Assembly: GCA_015234425.1 (NCBI GenBank)
Contig: JADGNE010000044.1
Location: forward strand, 1-64,000
DNA: 64,000 nucleotides
Source: Devosia sp.
Lineage (GTDB): Bacteria; Pseudomonadota; Alphaproteobacteria; Rhizobiales; Devosiaceae
Direction: 5' to 3'
Numbering within the stretch: position 1 is the first letter of the stretch; every line of letters starts with the position of its first letter. The notes beneath the pieces are model-generated. The model made no database searches and was not told the origin of the DNA. It saw only the letters and a list, made by a program, of their open reading frames with translations. A program made the position numbers and the translations under genes. Shown here in pieces: positions 30,506 through 39,590 of this stretch.

Positions 30506-30934
30506 TCAGAGGACTGTCAGTGTGACGTCGATATTGCCACGCGTGGCGTTCGAATAGGGGCAGACCTGATGGGCCTTGGCGACGAGGTCTTCAGCCTGGG
30601 CGCGCTCGAAGCCGGGGAGGGTGATCTGCAGCTCGGCAGCGATGGCAAAGCCTACGCCCTTGGCATTTTCGCCGATCGAGACAGAGGCGTCGATGGTCGC
30701 CTCATCCGGGATCTTCACCTTTTCGGCGCGGGCCACAGCCTTGAGCGCCCCGAGGAAGCAGGCGGAATAGCCGGCGGCAAAGAGCTGCTCGGGATTGGTG
30801 CCGGCGCCGTCATTGCCGCCCAGAGCCTTGGGCGTGTCGAGGGTGAGCGTCAGGCGCCCGTCATCGGTGGTGCTGGTGCCGGTGCGGCCGCCGGTCGTGT
30901 GGGCATGGGCTGTGTAGAGGGCTGACTTGATCAT
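30506..30934 (-). CDS. ohr: Organic hydroperoxide resistance protein Ohr
   Basis: A 142-residue thiol peroxidase of the OsmC/Ohr fold. The reactive cysteine lies in [12 protein letters not shown] (about residue 55) and the resolving cysteine in [17 protein letters not shown] (about 123). It destroys organic and fatty-acid peroxides. The ATG at 30934 is chosen over the upstream in-frame ATG, which overlaps the promoter. It is divergent from ohrR, with palindromes between. Confidence 0.95.
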   Translation of the reverse strand: MIKSALYTAHAHTTGGRTGTSTTDDGRLTLTLDTPKALGGNDGAGTNPEQLFAAGYSACFLGALKAVARAEKVKIPDEATIDASVSIGENAKGVGFAIAAELQITLPGFERAQAEDLVAKAHQVCPYSNATRGNIDVTLTVL

Positions 30935-30965
30935 CGGGATGTCCCTTCGTTTCGATGGTATATAT

Positions 30966-30992
30966 ATTGCGCACAATTAAATTGCGCGCAAT
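30966..30992. promoter_or_regulatory. Putative OhrR operator pair
   Basis: Two 12-bp near-identical palindromes, ATTGCGCACAAT (30966-30977) and ATTGCGCGCAAT (30981-30992), lie 15 bp apart centre-to-centre in the 103-bp ohr/ohrR divergent gap. This fits binding of two MarR-type dimers. Confidence 0.6.
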
Positions 30993-31037
30993 GAAATTTT
31001 TCATGCTAGATCGTGGGGCCGCTGCCGAGGATGAAAC

Positions 31038-31478
31038 GTGACCCGATCGACCGTGCCGAAAATCGACCAGATGCTATGCTTTGCCGTCTATTCGGCCGGG
31101 CATGCCTTTACCCGGTTCTACAAGCCGAGGCTGGATGCCCTGGACCTGACGTATCCGCAGTATCTGGTGCTGCTGGTGCTGTGGGAAAAGGACGACATTA
31201 CCGTCAAGGGACTGGGAGACCGGCTGTTTCTTGATTCAGGCACGATCACGCCGCTGGTCAAGCGGCTTGAGGCACGCGGACTGGTCGTGCGCAGGCGGGA
31301 TGAAGACGACGAGCGGCAGGTGCGCATCACCCTCACCGAAGCCGGGCGGGCGCTCGAGGACAAGGCCATGTCCATCCCCTTGGCGGCGGCAGAGGGCACG
31401 GGTCTCACCGAGGCCGGAGCGGAAAGCCTGCGGCGTGAATTGCTGGCGCTGCGCAGCCGACTGGATGGCGCAGACTGA
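31038..31478 (+). CDS. ohrR: MarR-family peroxide sensor OhrR
   Basis: A 146-residue MarR-type repressor. The peroxide-sensing cysteine is C14 in MLCFAVYSA, followed by a winged helix (about 50-110, [22 protein letters not shown]). A single sensing cysteine near the N-terminus is typical of OhrR. It begins with GTG at 31038 after GAGGAT. An internal ATG at 31071 would place the cysteine at position 3. It represses the divergent ohr gene until peroxide oxidises the cysteine. Confidence 0.93.
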   Translation: MTRSTVPKIDQMLCFAVYSAGHAFTRFYKPRLDALDLTYPQYLVLLVLWEKDDITVKGLGDRLFLDSGTITPLVKRLEARGLVVRRRDEDDERQVRITLTEAGRALEDKAMSIPLAAAEGTGLTEAGAESLRRELLALRSRLDGAD

Positions 31479-31489
31479 GCCTTGAGCCG

Positions 31490-32479
31490 TTAGCGCAAGC
31501 CGACGGCGTCGACCTGGCCGGAGCGGCAGCCGCCGTCGGTGGGGCTGGCCGCGTGGATGAGGCTGACAAATGAGTCAGGGCCGTCGATGGTGCCGGTGAG
31601 GCCAATGGTCAGTTCGGTGATGAGGGTACGATTGCCATCTTGCGCGCAGGAGACGTTGACGCGTTCGCCAGCGCCGGGGCCAAAACCTTCGTCGAAGGCA
31701 GCGCGGATCTGGGCGAGGGTGATGCGCTTGCCGATGTTGGCGGCGAAGAGCTCGGCGACCGGAGAGGCGTTGAGGGCCAGCATGAGATCGAGGGAGTCGG
31801 CGTAATATTTGTCGACGCTCTCGCCGTAGCAGGTGCCGTGCTTGATCCATTCGTGGCGATCGAGCCCGGAGAGGGCGCCGGGCATGACCTGTTCGAGCTC
31901 GCGGCGGAGGGCCATAGGCAGGTCGATGCGGGGGAGGTCGCGCCAGCGGCCGTCCTGGCTGGCGTAGCGCTCCCCGGCGGTGACGTCGCAATATTGATTG
32001 TTGCGCGGCTGCGGCCAGAGGCCGTGCAGGGCGAAATTGGTGGCTTCAAAACTGTTGGGGCGCTGGTCGCGGCATTCGCGGGCGCGTGAGCTCAGTTCGC
32101 AGAAGGCGGGCTGCCAGTTGACCGCGAGAATATATTGGGTGCCGCGATAGGTGGATGGCGCGGGCTTGGGGGGCGGTGCGTCGACGCGGCCTTCGGCGTC
32201 AGTGGCGCGGGTGCCGCAATCGACCTCGACCCAGCGGCGTTCGGGCTGGGCGCCGGGGACGACGATCCAGAGATGGGTTGGGCGGTCACGGTTGCCGGCG
32301 ATCAGGTCATAGGCGGTGCCGGGACGGATCTGGATATTGCCGGGATTGGTCTGGCGGTTGATGGACTGATAGGCCGGGCAGGGCTTGCTGGCGGTAAAAT
32401 AGCCGGTGAGCGGCACTTCGGCCTGGGCCGGAGCGGCAAGAAGGGCAGCCAGGGCGATGGCGAGGATTTTACGCAGCAA
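31490..32479 (-). CDS. Secreted ribonuclease T2
   Basis: A 329-residue endoribonuclease that makes 2',3'-cyclic nucleotides. The signal peptide is MLRKILAIALAALLAAPAQA. An extra N-terminal beta domain (about 22-115) precedes the T2 core. The two catalytic motifs are FALHGLWPQ and HEWIKHGTCY. The best start is the TTG at 32479, because GGGAGG lies 7 nt upstream. An earlier TTG at 32497 would put that site inside the gene. It follows cpdB by 76 nt on the same strand and makes that enzyme's substrate. Confidence 0.9.
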   Translation of the reverse strand: MLRKILAIALAALLAAPAQAEVPLTGYFTASKPCPAYQSINRQTNPGNIQIRPGTAYDLIAGNRDRPTHLWIVVPGAQPERRWVEVDCGTRATDAEGRVDAPPPKPAPSTYRGTQYILAVNWQPAFCELSSRARECRDQRPNSFEATNFALHGLWPQPRNNQYCDVTAGERYASQDGRWRDLPRIDLPMALRRELEQVMPGALSGLDRHEWIKHGTCYGESVDKYYADSLDLMLALNASPVAELFAANIGKRITLAQIRAAFDEGFGPGAGERVNVSCAQDGNRTLITELTIGLTGTIDGPDSFVSLIHAASPTDGGCRSGQVDAVGLR

Positions 32480-32555
32480 GGGTAGACCTCCCGACAAAGA
32501 GATGAGGGAGCCTTAGCGGCTCCCTCGGGACTTGAACAGAGGTCAGAGCCGATGG

Positions 32556-34535
32556 CTAGAGCGCGATGCGGTAGATGCCGAAGCCATCCGGATCGGTTTC
32601 GCCGGTGGGCTCGATCTTGACCGCGGTGACGTCGGCAACGTGTTCGGCGGCCTTGGGGCCGGTGGCAAAGAGGACCGTGGTGTCCCCGATCGGGGCAAGG
32701 GACCAGTTGTTGTCGGCCTTAGGGTCGATGGTGCCGTTTTCGACGATATAGCGGATGATGATGTCGCGATTGGTATCGGGGCCGATGAAGGCGATGACAT
32801 CGGGGCCGATGCCGGGGAAGGTGCCGCCGCCGCCGGCACGATAATTATTGGTAGCAACGACGAACTTCTGGGCGGGGTCGATTGGCTTGCCGTCGTACAT
32901 CAGGTCGATGATGCGGTTGGCTTCCGGGTTCGTCTCTTCCTTGCCGTCGGAGGAATATTTGGACGGCTGGGTGACGTCGATCTTGTAGGTGACACCGTCG
33001 AGCACGTCGTAATTATAGGAGGGAAAGTCCGGATTGATCAGCGCGGCGTCCTTGGCACCTTTTTCGACCTGATTGAAAATGCCAGCCGAACGTTCGAGCC
33101 AGTTTTGCACATCGGCGCCGGTGATGACCACGGCCTGGATGGTGTTGGGGTAGAGGTAGAGGTCGGCGACGTTCTTGATGGCGACGGGCCCTACAGGAAC
33201 ATCGGTGTAGTATTCCGGTCCGCCGCGACCGCCGGCCTTGAACGGGGCTGCGGCGGAGAGGATGGGGAGCCCTTCGTTGGGCGTGCCCTTCATCATCTGC
33301 TCGATGTACCAGGTCTGGGCCTGGCTGACGATCTGGACGGAGGGATCGTCGGCGACGAGGGCAAAGTAGGAGTGCAGCGGCGCCGCGGTTTCGCCGACCG
33401 GGCGGCGGACATATTCGAGGGTTTCCTCGTGGTCTTCCTGTGCCGCAGCCACGACTTCGGGATCGTCCTCAACGAGCGGTATGACCTTGCCATCGACACG
33501 CTCGAAGATCGGGCGGGCTTCGGAGGTGTGCGAGACGATGGTCCATTTGCCGTCGGCGTCCTGCTCGAGCAGGAGATCGATGAGGCCCATGTGCGAACCC
33601 CAGAAGCCGGGCATGACCGCGGGCTTGCCATTGAGCGTGCCGGCTTCGATGTCGACACCTTCAATGCCTTCATAGTCGGGGCCGGGGAAGACGAGGTGGT
33701 GGTGGCCAGTGAGGACCACGTCGATGCCCTCGACCGCGGCGAGCTGCAGTGCGGCGTTTTCGGCCCCCGGGCCCTGATCGGCGGCGATGCCGGAGTGGGC
33801 GAGGGCGACGATGATGTCGGCCCCTTCTTCACGCATTTTCGGCACATATGCTGACGCGGTTTCGACGATGTCACGGACTTCGACCTTGCCGGCGAGATGC
33901 GTGGCATCCCAGGTGAGGATCTGCGGGGGCAGGAAGCCGATGAGGCCGACCTTGACCTTGCGGCTGCCGCCCGCGCCGTCGGTCAGTTCCTTTTCGACGA
34001 TGAGATAGGGGGCGATATAGGTCTCGTCCGAGAGGGCGTCGGCAGCGAGCGCGCCGCGCACCAGATTGGCGGAGACGAAGGGGAACTCAGCGCCCTCAAG
34101 AGCCCGGTCGAGATAGTCGAGACCGTAGTTAAACTCGTGGTTGCCCAAGGTCGCGGCTTCGTAGCCGAGGACGTTCATGGCTGCGATGATCGGGTGGACA
34201 TCGCCCTGGTTGAGGCCTTTCTCATAGGCGTAGTAGTCGCCCATGGGGTTGCCCTGGATGATGTCGCCATTGTCGAGCAGCATGGCATTGCCGGCCTCGG
34301 CGCGGATGCCTTCGATGATCGAGGCGGTGCGGGCCAGCCCCATGGTGTCATTGGGGGCGTCGCTGAAATAATCATAGGGGAAGACGGCCACGTGCAGGTC
34401 GGTGGTTTCCATCAGCCGCAGATGGGCCTGATTGGACTGAGCCATAACGGCAAATGGGTGCATGGCGGCCATGGCTCCAAGGCTGGCCGAACCGGCCAGA
34501 AAGCCTCGACGAGAAATCCTAGGCAGGAAGTTCAT
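32556..34535 (-). CDS. cpdB: 2',3'-cyclic-nucleotide 2'-phosphodiesterase / 3'-nucleotidase
   Basis: A 659-residue periplasmic enzyme. A Tat-type signal (ISRRGFLAG) is followed by a calcineurin-like metallophosphoesterase domain (about 38-310, motifs [33 protein letters not shown]). A 5'-nucleotidase C-terminal domain follows (about 350-600). It converts 2',3'-cNMP to 3'-NMP and then to nucleoside and phosphate. The ATG at 34535 follows GGAGAA. The neighbouring RNase T2 produces its substrate. Confidence 0.93.
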   Translation of the reverse strand: MNFLPRISRRGFLAGSASLGAMAAMHPFAVMAQSNQAHLRLMETTDLHVAVFPYDYFSDAPNDTMGLARTASIIEGIRAEAGNAMLLDNGDIIQGNPMGDYYAYEKGLNQGDVHPIIAAMNVLGYEAATLGNHEFNYGLDYLDRALEGAEFPFVSANLVRGALAADALSDETYIAPYLIVEKELTDGAGGSRKVKVGLIGFLPPQILTWDATHLAGKVEVRDIVETASAYVPKMREEGADIIVALAHSGIAADQGPGAENAALQLAAVEGIDVVLTGHHHLVFPGPDYEGIEGVDIEAGTLNGKPAVMPGFWGSHMGLIDLLLEQDADGKWTIVSHTSEARPIFERVDGKVIPLVEDDPEVVAAAQEDHEETLEYVRRPVGETAAPLHSYFALVADDPSVQIVSQAQTWYIEQMMKGTPNEGLPILSAAAPFKAGGRGGPEYYTDVPVGPVAIKNVADLYLYPNTIQAVVITGADVQNWLERSAGIFNQVEKGAKDAALINPDFPSYNYDVLDGVTYKIDVTQPSKYSSDGKEETNPEANRIIDLMYDGKPIDPAQKFVVATNNYRAGGGGTFPGIGPDVIAFIGPDTNRDIIIRYIVENGTIDPKADNNWSLAPIGDTTVLFATGPKAAEHVADVTAVKIEPTGETDPDGFGIYRIAL

Positions 34536-34645
34536 CACAATTCTCCATGTGAGAAGGGGCGCACCGGGGGCTGGGCTCCCGGGCGGCCGGCTTGCGACCG
34601 GCCCTTGGCGCTCGAGGGAGCGCAGCCTGCTCATGCCCCTACCAG

Positions 34646-34663
34646 TTGACGCTGGCATGACGG
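34646..34663 (-). promoter_or_regulatory. Possible Pho box upstream of cpdB
   Basis: On the minus strand CCGTCATGCCAGCGTCAA resembles the PhoB site, two 7-bp CTGTCAT repeats 4 bp apart. The first half matches 6 of 7 positions and the second only 4 of 7. It lies about 110 bp before the cpdB start. This is suggestive only. Confidence 0.25.
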
Positions 34664-34752
34664 AGGTGGGGTGAGGCTATGGAGTTTGGACCGTGTGGTC
34701 AATTTGCGACAAAATTGGGAACGCCGCGTCAGGCGTTGCAACCTGTTTCCTA

Positions 34753-34772
34753 TGTTAGCGCTTATGCTAACA
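34753..34772. promoter_or_regulatory. Perfect inverted repeat TGTTAGC-N6-GCTAACA
   Basis: Seven-bp perfect arms at 34753-34759 and 34766-34772 lie between the divergent cpdB and zinc-protease genes, 30 bp upstream of the protease start. It looks like a LacI- or GntR-type operator. The regulator is unknown. Confidence 0.45.
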
Positions 34773-34802
34773 ATCGGGGGCAGCTAGAGAAGGCTTCAGA
34801 AC

Positions 34803-35744
34803 ATGAAATGGCGTGGGCGTCAGCGCAGCAGCAATATTGAGGATCGCAGGGGTCGCGCCGGTGGCGGCATCGGCGGAATGGGGGGGCTCGGCGGTCTCGG
34901 GCGCGGCGGCGGCATCCGCTTGCCCACCGGGGGCGGCGGTGGTTCAAAGGGCGGCATGGGCGGCCTTCTGGGCGTCGTTGTGATCCTCGGCATCGTCTGG
35001 CTGTTGACCGGCCAGAACCCGCTCGACATGCTGACCGGTGGACAGTCCGGCGGGCAGATGACAGCGCCCTCCAGTGCTTCGTCGCGCCAGCTGCCAGCCG
35101 AAGGGCAGGACGAGCTGGCCGATTTCGTTGCTGTGGTGGTCAAGGAAACGGAAGATCTCTGGACCCGCGAGTTCAGCAAGATCGGCGAGGATTATCCGGA
35201 GCCGAATGTCGTGCTGTTCACTGGTGCGGTGAATACCGCCTGCGGCGCAGCGGATTCGTCCGTGGGTCCGTTCTATTGTCCGGGCGACAGCAAGGTTTAT
35301 ATCGACCTCAGTTTTTATGACCAGCTGCACCGCCAGTTCGGTGCGCCGGGCGACTTTGCCCAGGCCTATGTCCTGGCCCATGAAGTCGGCCATCACATCC
35401 AGAACCTGACGGGCGTGCTGCCCGAGTTCAACCGTCGCCGCCAGGCGATGAGCCAGACCGAGTCCAACGCCTATTCGGTGCGGGTCGAGCTGCAGGCCGA
35501 CTGCTATGCCGGCGTCTGGGCCAATTATGCCGACCAGCAGAACCTGCTGGAAATGGGTGATTTCGAGGAAGCGCTCAACGCGGCCAACCAGATCGGCGAT
35601 GACACGCTGCAAAAGCGCATGCAGGGCTTTGCCGTGCCCAAGACGTTCAATCACGGCACCTCGCAGCAGCGCCGCAACTGGTTCGAACGCGGCTATCGCA
35701 CCGGCAATCCGGGAGACTGCGACACATTTTCGGCAAGCATCTGA
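34803..35744 (+). CDS. YpfJ-type neutral zinc metallopeptidase
   Basis: A 313-residue membrane-anchored protein. A glycine-rich N-terminus (about 20-52) precedes one membrane segment (GLLGVVVILGIVWLL, about 54-68). The conserved domain carries the zinc motif HEVGHH (near residue 197) and the downstream ELQADCYAG motif. The cysteine pair at TACGAADSSVGPFYCPG is typical of the family. The catalytic domain is expected outside the inner membrane. The role is poorly known. Confidence 0.9.
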   Translation: MKWRGRQRSSNIEDRRGRAGGGIGGMGGLGGLGRGGGIRLPTGGGGGSKGGMGGLLGVVVILGIVWLLTGQNPLDMLTGGQSGGQMTAPSSASSRQLPAEGQDELADFVAVVVKETEDLWTREFSKIGEDYPEPNVVLFTGAVNTACGAADSSVGPFYCPGDSKVYIDLSFYDQLHRQFGAPGDFAQAYVLAHEVGHHIQNLTGVLPEFNRRRQAMSQTESNAYSVRVELQADCYAGVWANYADQQNLLEMGDFEEALNAANQIGDDTLQKRMQGFAVPKTFNHGTSQQRRNWFERGYRTGNPGDCDTFSASI

Positions 35745-35760
35745 CAATGTGATGGGTTAA

Positions 35761-35789
35761 GGCTCCGGCGCATCCATAGTGCCGGAGCC
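35761..35789 (+). promoter_or_regulatory. Hairpin overlapping the ribosome-binding site of the GT32 gene
   Basis: GGCTCCGGC and GCCGGAGCC form a perfect 9-bp stem with an 11-nt loop. The 3' arm contains CGGAG, the only plausible Shine-Dalgarno for the ATG at 35793. There is no T-run, so it may regulate translation or end the upstream protease message. Confidence 0.5.
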
Positions 35790-35792
35790 CCG

Positions 35793-37319
35793 ATGACTAT
35801 CCCGAAGATCATCCACTTCACCTGGAAGACCAAGACGCTGACCCGCTTTGCGCAGCGGACCTGGGACGAGTGGAAACGCACCCATCCCGATTATGAGCTG
35901 AAACTCTGGGATGATGCCGATATTCGGCGGCTGGTGGCAGAGCATTACCCTGATCATCTGGAGACTTTTGACGGCTATCGGTCCGGGATTTTCCGCGCCG
36001 ATGCCTGGCGTTTCTTCGTGCTGCACCATGAGGGCGGGATTTATGCCGACCTCGACATGTGGCCCAAGGGGCGGATCGATCGGCTGTTGGAGGAAAGCGC
36101 CTGCTTTGTCGGGGCCGAGCCCGAGATCCATGTCGAGGAGAACGACGGGCGCTATCGCGGCATGCCGTTCCTCTTGTGCAACGCCTTCATGGGCTCCGAG
36201 CCGGGGCATGTGTTCTGGCAGCGCTGCATCGACGAGATGGCGCGCTGTTCGGCGACCGAGGATGTGGTCGATGCGACGGGACCGCGTTTCGTCAATGGCG
36301 TCGGGTTGCGCGTGCCGCGTGAAGAGCGCCCGGATGTGCTGCTGCCCAATTTCTGGAGCCCGCTATCAGGCTGGGGCACGCCCGCATCCACATCCGACGC
36401 CTATGCTGATGCGGTGGAGACCGAGTTCCGGACCATCGGTCGTGGCGAGCCGGCGTTGGTCTCCCATCTCTGGCGCAATTCCTGGCTGATGCCGGTCTAT
36501 TACAAGGGGCCGCGATTCTGGCGTATCCCGAACATGGTGCAGTGGTGGTGGCGTGGACGCCAGCATCAGGAGCTGGCGGGCCTCGCGTTCGGCAGGCCAA
36601 GCCGCAGCTATGCCAAGCAGATCATCGAGCAGCCCGCAGTCTGGCCCGAGATTTTTGTCGCAGTTGATCTGAGTGCTGGGAGCGCGGCGGTTGCTTCGGT
36701 GCTCAAGGCCATCAGTTATCCGCAGGACAGCATGTCGATCGGTCTCTTCGACAGCGAGGCGGGAGCAATCGGGGCTGTCAGCGCAGAACTCGCCGCTGCG
36801 GGACTGGGATTTGAAGTGTTTGCGCCAATTGCCGATGACGTCGGTCGCCGCAATGGCATGCTGGACGTTGCGCGAGGAAAGATTTGCGTGATGCTTGATG
36901 GGCGGGTGACCGCCATGCCGGCCGGCACGCTCGAGGCGATGGTGGCGACGAACCGTCCGCTGGTGACGGTCGAGGTGGTGGACGGCGAGGGCAGGGACCG
37001 CAACCAAGCGACCATGCTCTACACCAAGGACATCTTCAAATCGCTCTATCGCGCCGGCGGGCGGGATGGCGATGCGCAGCTGCCGGTGAGCGGTTCGGCG
37101 CGGCCGCTGGTGGATTTCCGTTATCTGACGGTGGCGCCGGTGACGGTCGTCGGCGCAGACCTGTTGCTGGTGCAGCCGCAGGTGATCGCGGAGGGCGTGC
37201 GGTTCCAGGACAAGGCCTACAAGGCCCATACCGGCAGCCGCGCCTTCGCGCTGATGGCGCGGGATCGCGGATTTGAGGTGGCGGCGCTGCCGAACGTGAC
37301 CGTCGTTACCACCCGCTAG
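35793..37319 (+). CDS. GT32-type glycosyltransferase with extra C-terminal domain
   Basis: A 508-residue protein. The N-terminal third matches the glycosyltransferase sugar-binding (DxD) family: PKIIHFTWKTK, FRADAWRFFVLHHEGGIYADLDMW, with D86 and D88 as the metal-binding DxD. Residues about 285-505 form a second domain with a GT2-like Rossmann look (IFVAVDLSAGSAAVASVLKA, GKICVMLDGRV) but no clear catalytic motif. The donor and acceptor are unknown; cell-surface polysaccharide is likely. No polysaccharide cluster is adjacent. Confidence 0.82.
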   Translation: MTIPKIIHFTWKTKTLTRFAQRTWDEWKRTHPDYELKLWDDADIRRLVAEHYPDHLETFDGYRSGIFRADAWRFFVLHHEGGIYADLDMWPKGRIDRLLEESACFVGAEPEIHVEENDGRYRGMPFLLCNAFMGSEPGHVFWQRCIDEMARCSATEDVVDATGPRFVNGVGLRVPREERPDVLLPNFWSPLSGWGTPASTSDAYADAVETEFRTIGRGEPALVSHLWRNSWLMPVYYKGPRFWRIPNMVQWWWRGRQHQELAGLAFGRPSRSYAKQIIEQPAVWPEIFVAVDLSAGSAAVASVLKAISYPQDSMSIGLFDSEAGAIGAVSAELAAAGLGFEVFAPIADDVGRRNGMLDVARGKICVMLDGRVTAMPAGTLEAMVATNRPLVTVEVVDGEGRDRNQATMLYTKDIFKSLYRAGGRDGDAQLPVSGSARPLVDFRYLTVAPVTVVGADLLLVQPQVIAEGVRFQDKAYKAHTGSRAFALMARDRGFEVAALPNVTVVTTR

Positions 37320-37370
37320 ACGAACCCTTCCGGCTGGCGGACGTTAAGCCGCCAGCAGAGGAGGTTCGAC

Positions 37371-37880
37371 ATGAAAGGCAATCTCGCCAATTTCCGGCTG
37401 GAATATTTCGCCGATGATGGCGTGTTTCCCAATAGCCGATTGCCGGTGGTGATCTACCGGCAGGCCGTTTCGGAACCGGGTGCCGAGGCACTCGAAGCCC
37501 TTTTTGACCAGAATGGTTGGCCCAGCCAATGGCGGGCCGGGGTCTATGATTACGATCATTATCACTCGACGGCGCATGAATGCCTCGGCGTGGCGCAGGG
37601 AAGCGCAGTCTTGCGTCTGGGCGGGCCCAAGGGGCGCGATGTCGAGGTCAGTGCCGGCGATGTGGTGGTGCTGCCGGCCGGAACGGCGCATCGCTGCGTC
37701 TCGCGTGGAGACGGGTTCATGATGGTCGGCGCCTATCCGCCCGGACAGGACTGGGACCTGCTCACCGGCGAAGGCGGCGAGAGGCCCGGCGCGGACCAGA
37801 GGATTGCTATCGTCCCGCTGCCCGCGACCGATCCCGTGGGCGGGCAGGGTGGGCCCGTGCTGGACAAATGGGCAATGTGA
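37371..37880 (+). CDS. Cupin-domain protein (YjlB-like)
   Basis: A 169-residue single-cupin protein. Metal-binding motif 1 is in YDYDHYHSTAHECLGVAQG (about 59-77) and motif 2 in VVLPAGTAHRCV (about 98-109). The family is often annotated 'cupin' or YjlB, with unknown substrate. AGAGGAGG lies 6 nt before the ATG, a strong site. It follows the GT32 gene by 51 nt on the same strand. Confidence 0.85.
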   Translation: MKGNLANFRLEYFADDGVFPNSRLPVVIYRQAVSEPGAEALEALFDQNGWPSQWRAGVYDYDHYHSTAHECLGVAQGSAVLRLGGPKGRDVEVSAGDVVVLPAGTAHRCVSRGDGFMMVGAYPPGQDWDLLTGEGGERPGADQRIAIVPLPATDPVGGQGGPVLDKWAM

Positions 37881-37938
37881 GCGGGGTGAACCGGCTGGCT
37901 TGGTAAACGTTGTTCTCCAGAGATGAGGAGAACAGCAA

Positions 37939-38115
37939 ATGACCAAGGATAAACCCAAGGGACCCGCACAGCCGGACCCTGTCGATCATGCCGAGACCCA
38001 GCGCAATCCATCGCCTCACAAGGACGAGAAGATCCCGCCCCGGCAGCGCAGCGAAGACATGCCTGGCGCTGACGGACGGCTCTCCGCGCGGGCAGACGAA
38101 GACACTTATGACTGA
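37939..38115 (+). CDS. 58-residue charged small protein
   Basis: A short frame of 58 residues, MTKDKPKGPAQPDPVDHAET onward. It is very hydrophilic, rich in D, P, R and K, with no hydrophobic segment, so it is probably disordered. GAGGAG lies 8 nt before the ATG, and a terminator follows 18 nt past the stop. These two signals support a real gene. The family is not recognised. Confidence 0.6.
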   Translation: MTKDKPKGPAQPDPVDHAETQRNPSPHKDEKIPPRQRSEDMPGADGRLSARADEDTYD

Positions 38116-38133
38116 GTTGGACCGCGCAAAAGA

Positions 38134-38169
38134 AAACGGCCACCCTTTCGGTTGAAAGGGTGGCCGTTT
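38134..38169. terminator. Bidirectional terminator (58-residue ORF / carA)
   Basis: A perfect 16-bp stem (AAACGGCCACCCTTTC and its complement) with a GGTT loop lies between convergent genes. A-rich and T-rich ends serve both directions. Confidence 0.92.
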
Positions 38170-38190
38170 GTCATTGGTCTGCCGGTGTGA

Positions 38191-39402
38191 TCAGGCGGCA
38201 GCGCCCGGAGCGACGTATTCCGGCTTTTCCTCAAGACCCTTCTGCTTGCGCACGTGGTTGAGGAAGCGCGTGAACAGATAGTGGCTGTCCTGCGGGCCTG
38301 GATTGGCTTCGGGGTGGTACTGGACCGAGAAGATCGGCTTGTCATCGACTGCGAGGCCGGCGTTGGTGCCGTCAAACAGGGAGATGTGGGTCTGGGTGAC
38401 GCCAGCCGGGAGCGATGCTGCATCCACGGCAAAGCCGTGGTTCATCGAGGTGATTTCCACCTTGCCGGTGGTCAGGTCCTTGACCGGATGATTGGCGCCG
38501 TGATGGCCCTGATGCATCTTCGAGGTTTCGGCGCCGAGAGCGCGGCCGAGCAGCTGGTGGCCAAGGCAGATGCCGAAGATCGGCTTGCCGGTTTCCATCA
38601 GCTTCTGGATGGTCGGGACGGCATATTTACCGGTGGCAGCGGGATCGCCGGGGCCATTGGACAGGAAGATGCCATCGGGATTGTGCGCGAGAATGTCGGC
38701 AGCGGTCGCCGTTGCGGGCACGACTGTGACCTTGGCGCCCTGATCGGCGAGGCAACGCAGGATATTGCGCTTGGCGCCGAAGTCGACGGCGACGACGTGG
38801 AACTCAGGGTTTTCGAGGCGGCCGTAGCCCTCGTTCCATGCCCAGCTCGTCTGGTCCCAGGAATAGGTCTGGGCCGTGGTGACTTCCTTGGCGAGATCGA
38901 GACCTTCAAGTCCCGGGAAAGCATTGAGTTCGGCCTTGATGGAGGCTTCGTCGAACATGCCGGTCGGCTCATGCGAGATCACGCCATTGGGCATGCCGTT
39001 TTCGCGGATGAGGGCGGTCAGCGCACGGGTGTCGATGCCGGTGATGCCGACAATGTTGCGCTTCTTGAGCCAGGCGTCGAGCTTTTCAGCGGCGCGATAG
39101 TTGGACGGGTTGGTGATGTCGGCCTTGAGGACGACGCCGCGGACGCCGGACAGAGCGGCCATGTTGACCGTCTCGATGTCTTCGTCATTGGTGCCCACAT
39201 TGCCAATGTGCGGGAAAGTGAAGGTGATGATCTGGCCGGCATAGGACGGGTCGGACAGAACTTCCTGATAGCCCGTCATGGCGGTGTTGAAGCAGACTTC
39301 ACCGGCGGCATGGCCGACGGCGCCAATGCCGCGACCCTCGAGGCGCGTCCCATCAGCCAGAATTAGCACTGCGGTCGCGGGGGATTGCTGCCAGCCGGTC
39401 AC
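38191..39402 (-). CDS. carA: Carbamoyl-phosphate synthase small subunit
   Basis: A 403-residue glutaminase subunit. The N-terminal CPSase small-chain domain (about 10-145) is followed by a class I glutamine amidotransferase with the nucleophile in GICLGHQLLG and the catalytic His/Glu in YHPEANPGP. It supplies ammonia from glutamine to CarB. It starts with GTG at 39402 after GGAGA. It is 15 kb from carB and divergent from yqeY. Confidence 0.96.
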   Translation of the reverse strand: MTGWQQSPATAVLILADGTRLEGRGIGAVGHAAGEVCFNTAMTGYQEVLSDPSYAGQIITFTFPHIGNVGTNDEDIETVNMAALSGVRGVVLKADITNPSNYRAAEKLDAWLKKRNIVGITGIDTRALTALIRENGMPNGVISHEPTGMFDEASIKAELNAFPGLEGLDLAKEVTTAQTYSWDQTSWAWNEGYGRLENPEFHVVAVDFGAKRNILRCLADQGAKVTVVPATATAADILAHNPDGIFLSNGPGDPAATGKYAVPTIQKLMETGKPIFGICLGHQLLGRALGAETSKMHQGHHGANHPVKDLTTGKVEITSMNHGFAVDAASLPAGVTQTHISLFDGTNAGLAVDDKPIFSVQYHPEANPGPQDSHYLFTRFLNHVRKQKGLEEKPEYVAPGAAA

Positions 39403-39590
39403 GGTCGGTCTCCACTGTTGGTTTCATAAGCTCGCGCGACAAACCGGGTATGCCGAGGCGTCCCGATCCTTGAGCGAAGATGTAGGTTAAGGCCCCCTAT
39501 TAAGAGCCCGCGCCCGATAGCGCAAGTAGCGCGCCCGGCGTTTCATGCCTATATGGGGGCCTAAAATTGCATAGCAAGGAGCGATTTCTC

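Noticed and set aside
32532-33854. 440-residue ORF opposite cpdB
   Set aside because: Antisense shadow with repetitive D/G/V composition and no ribosome site.
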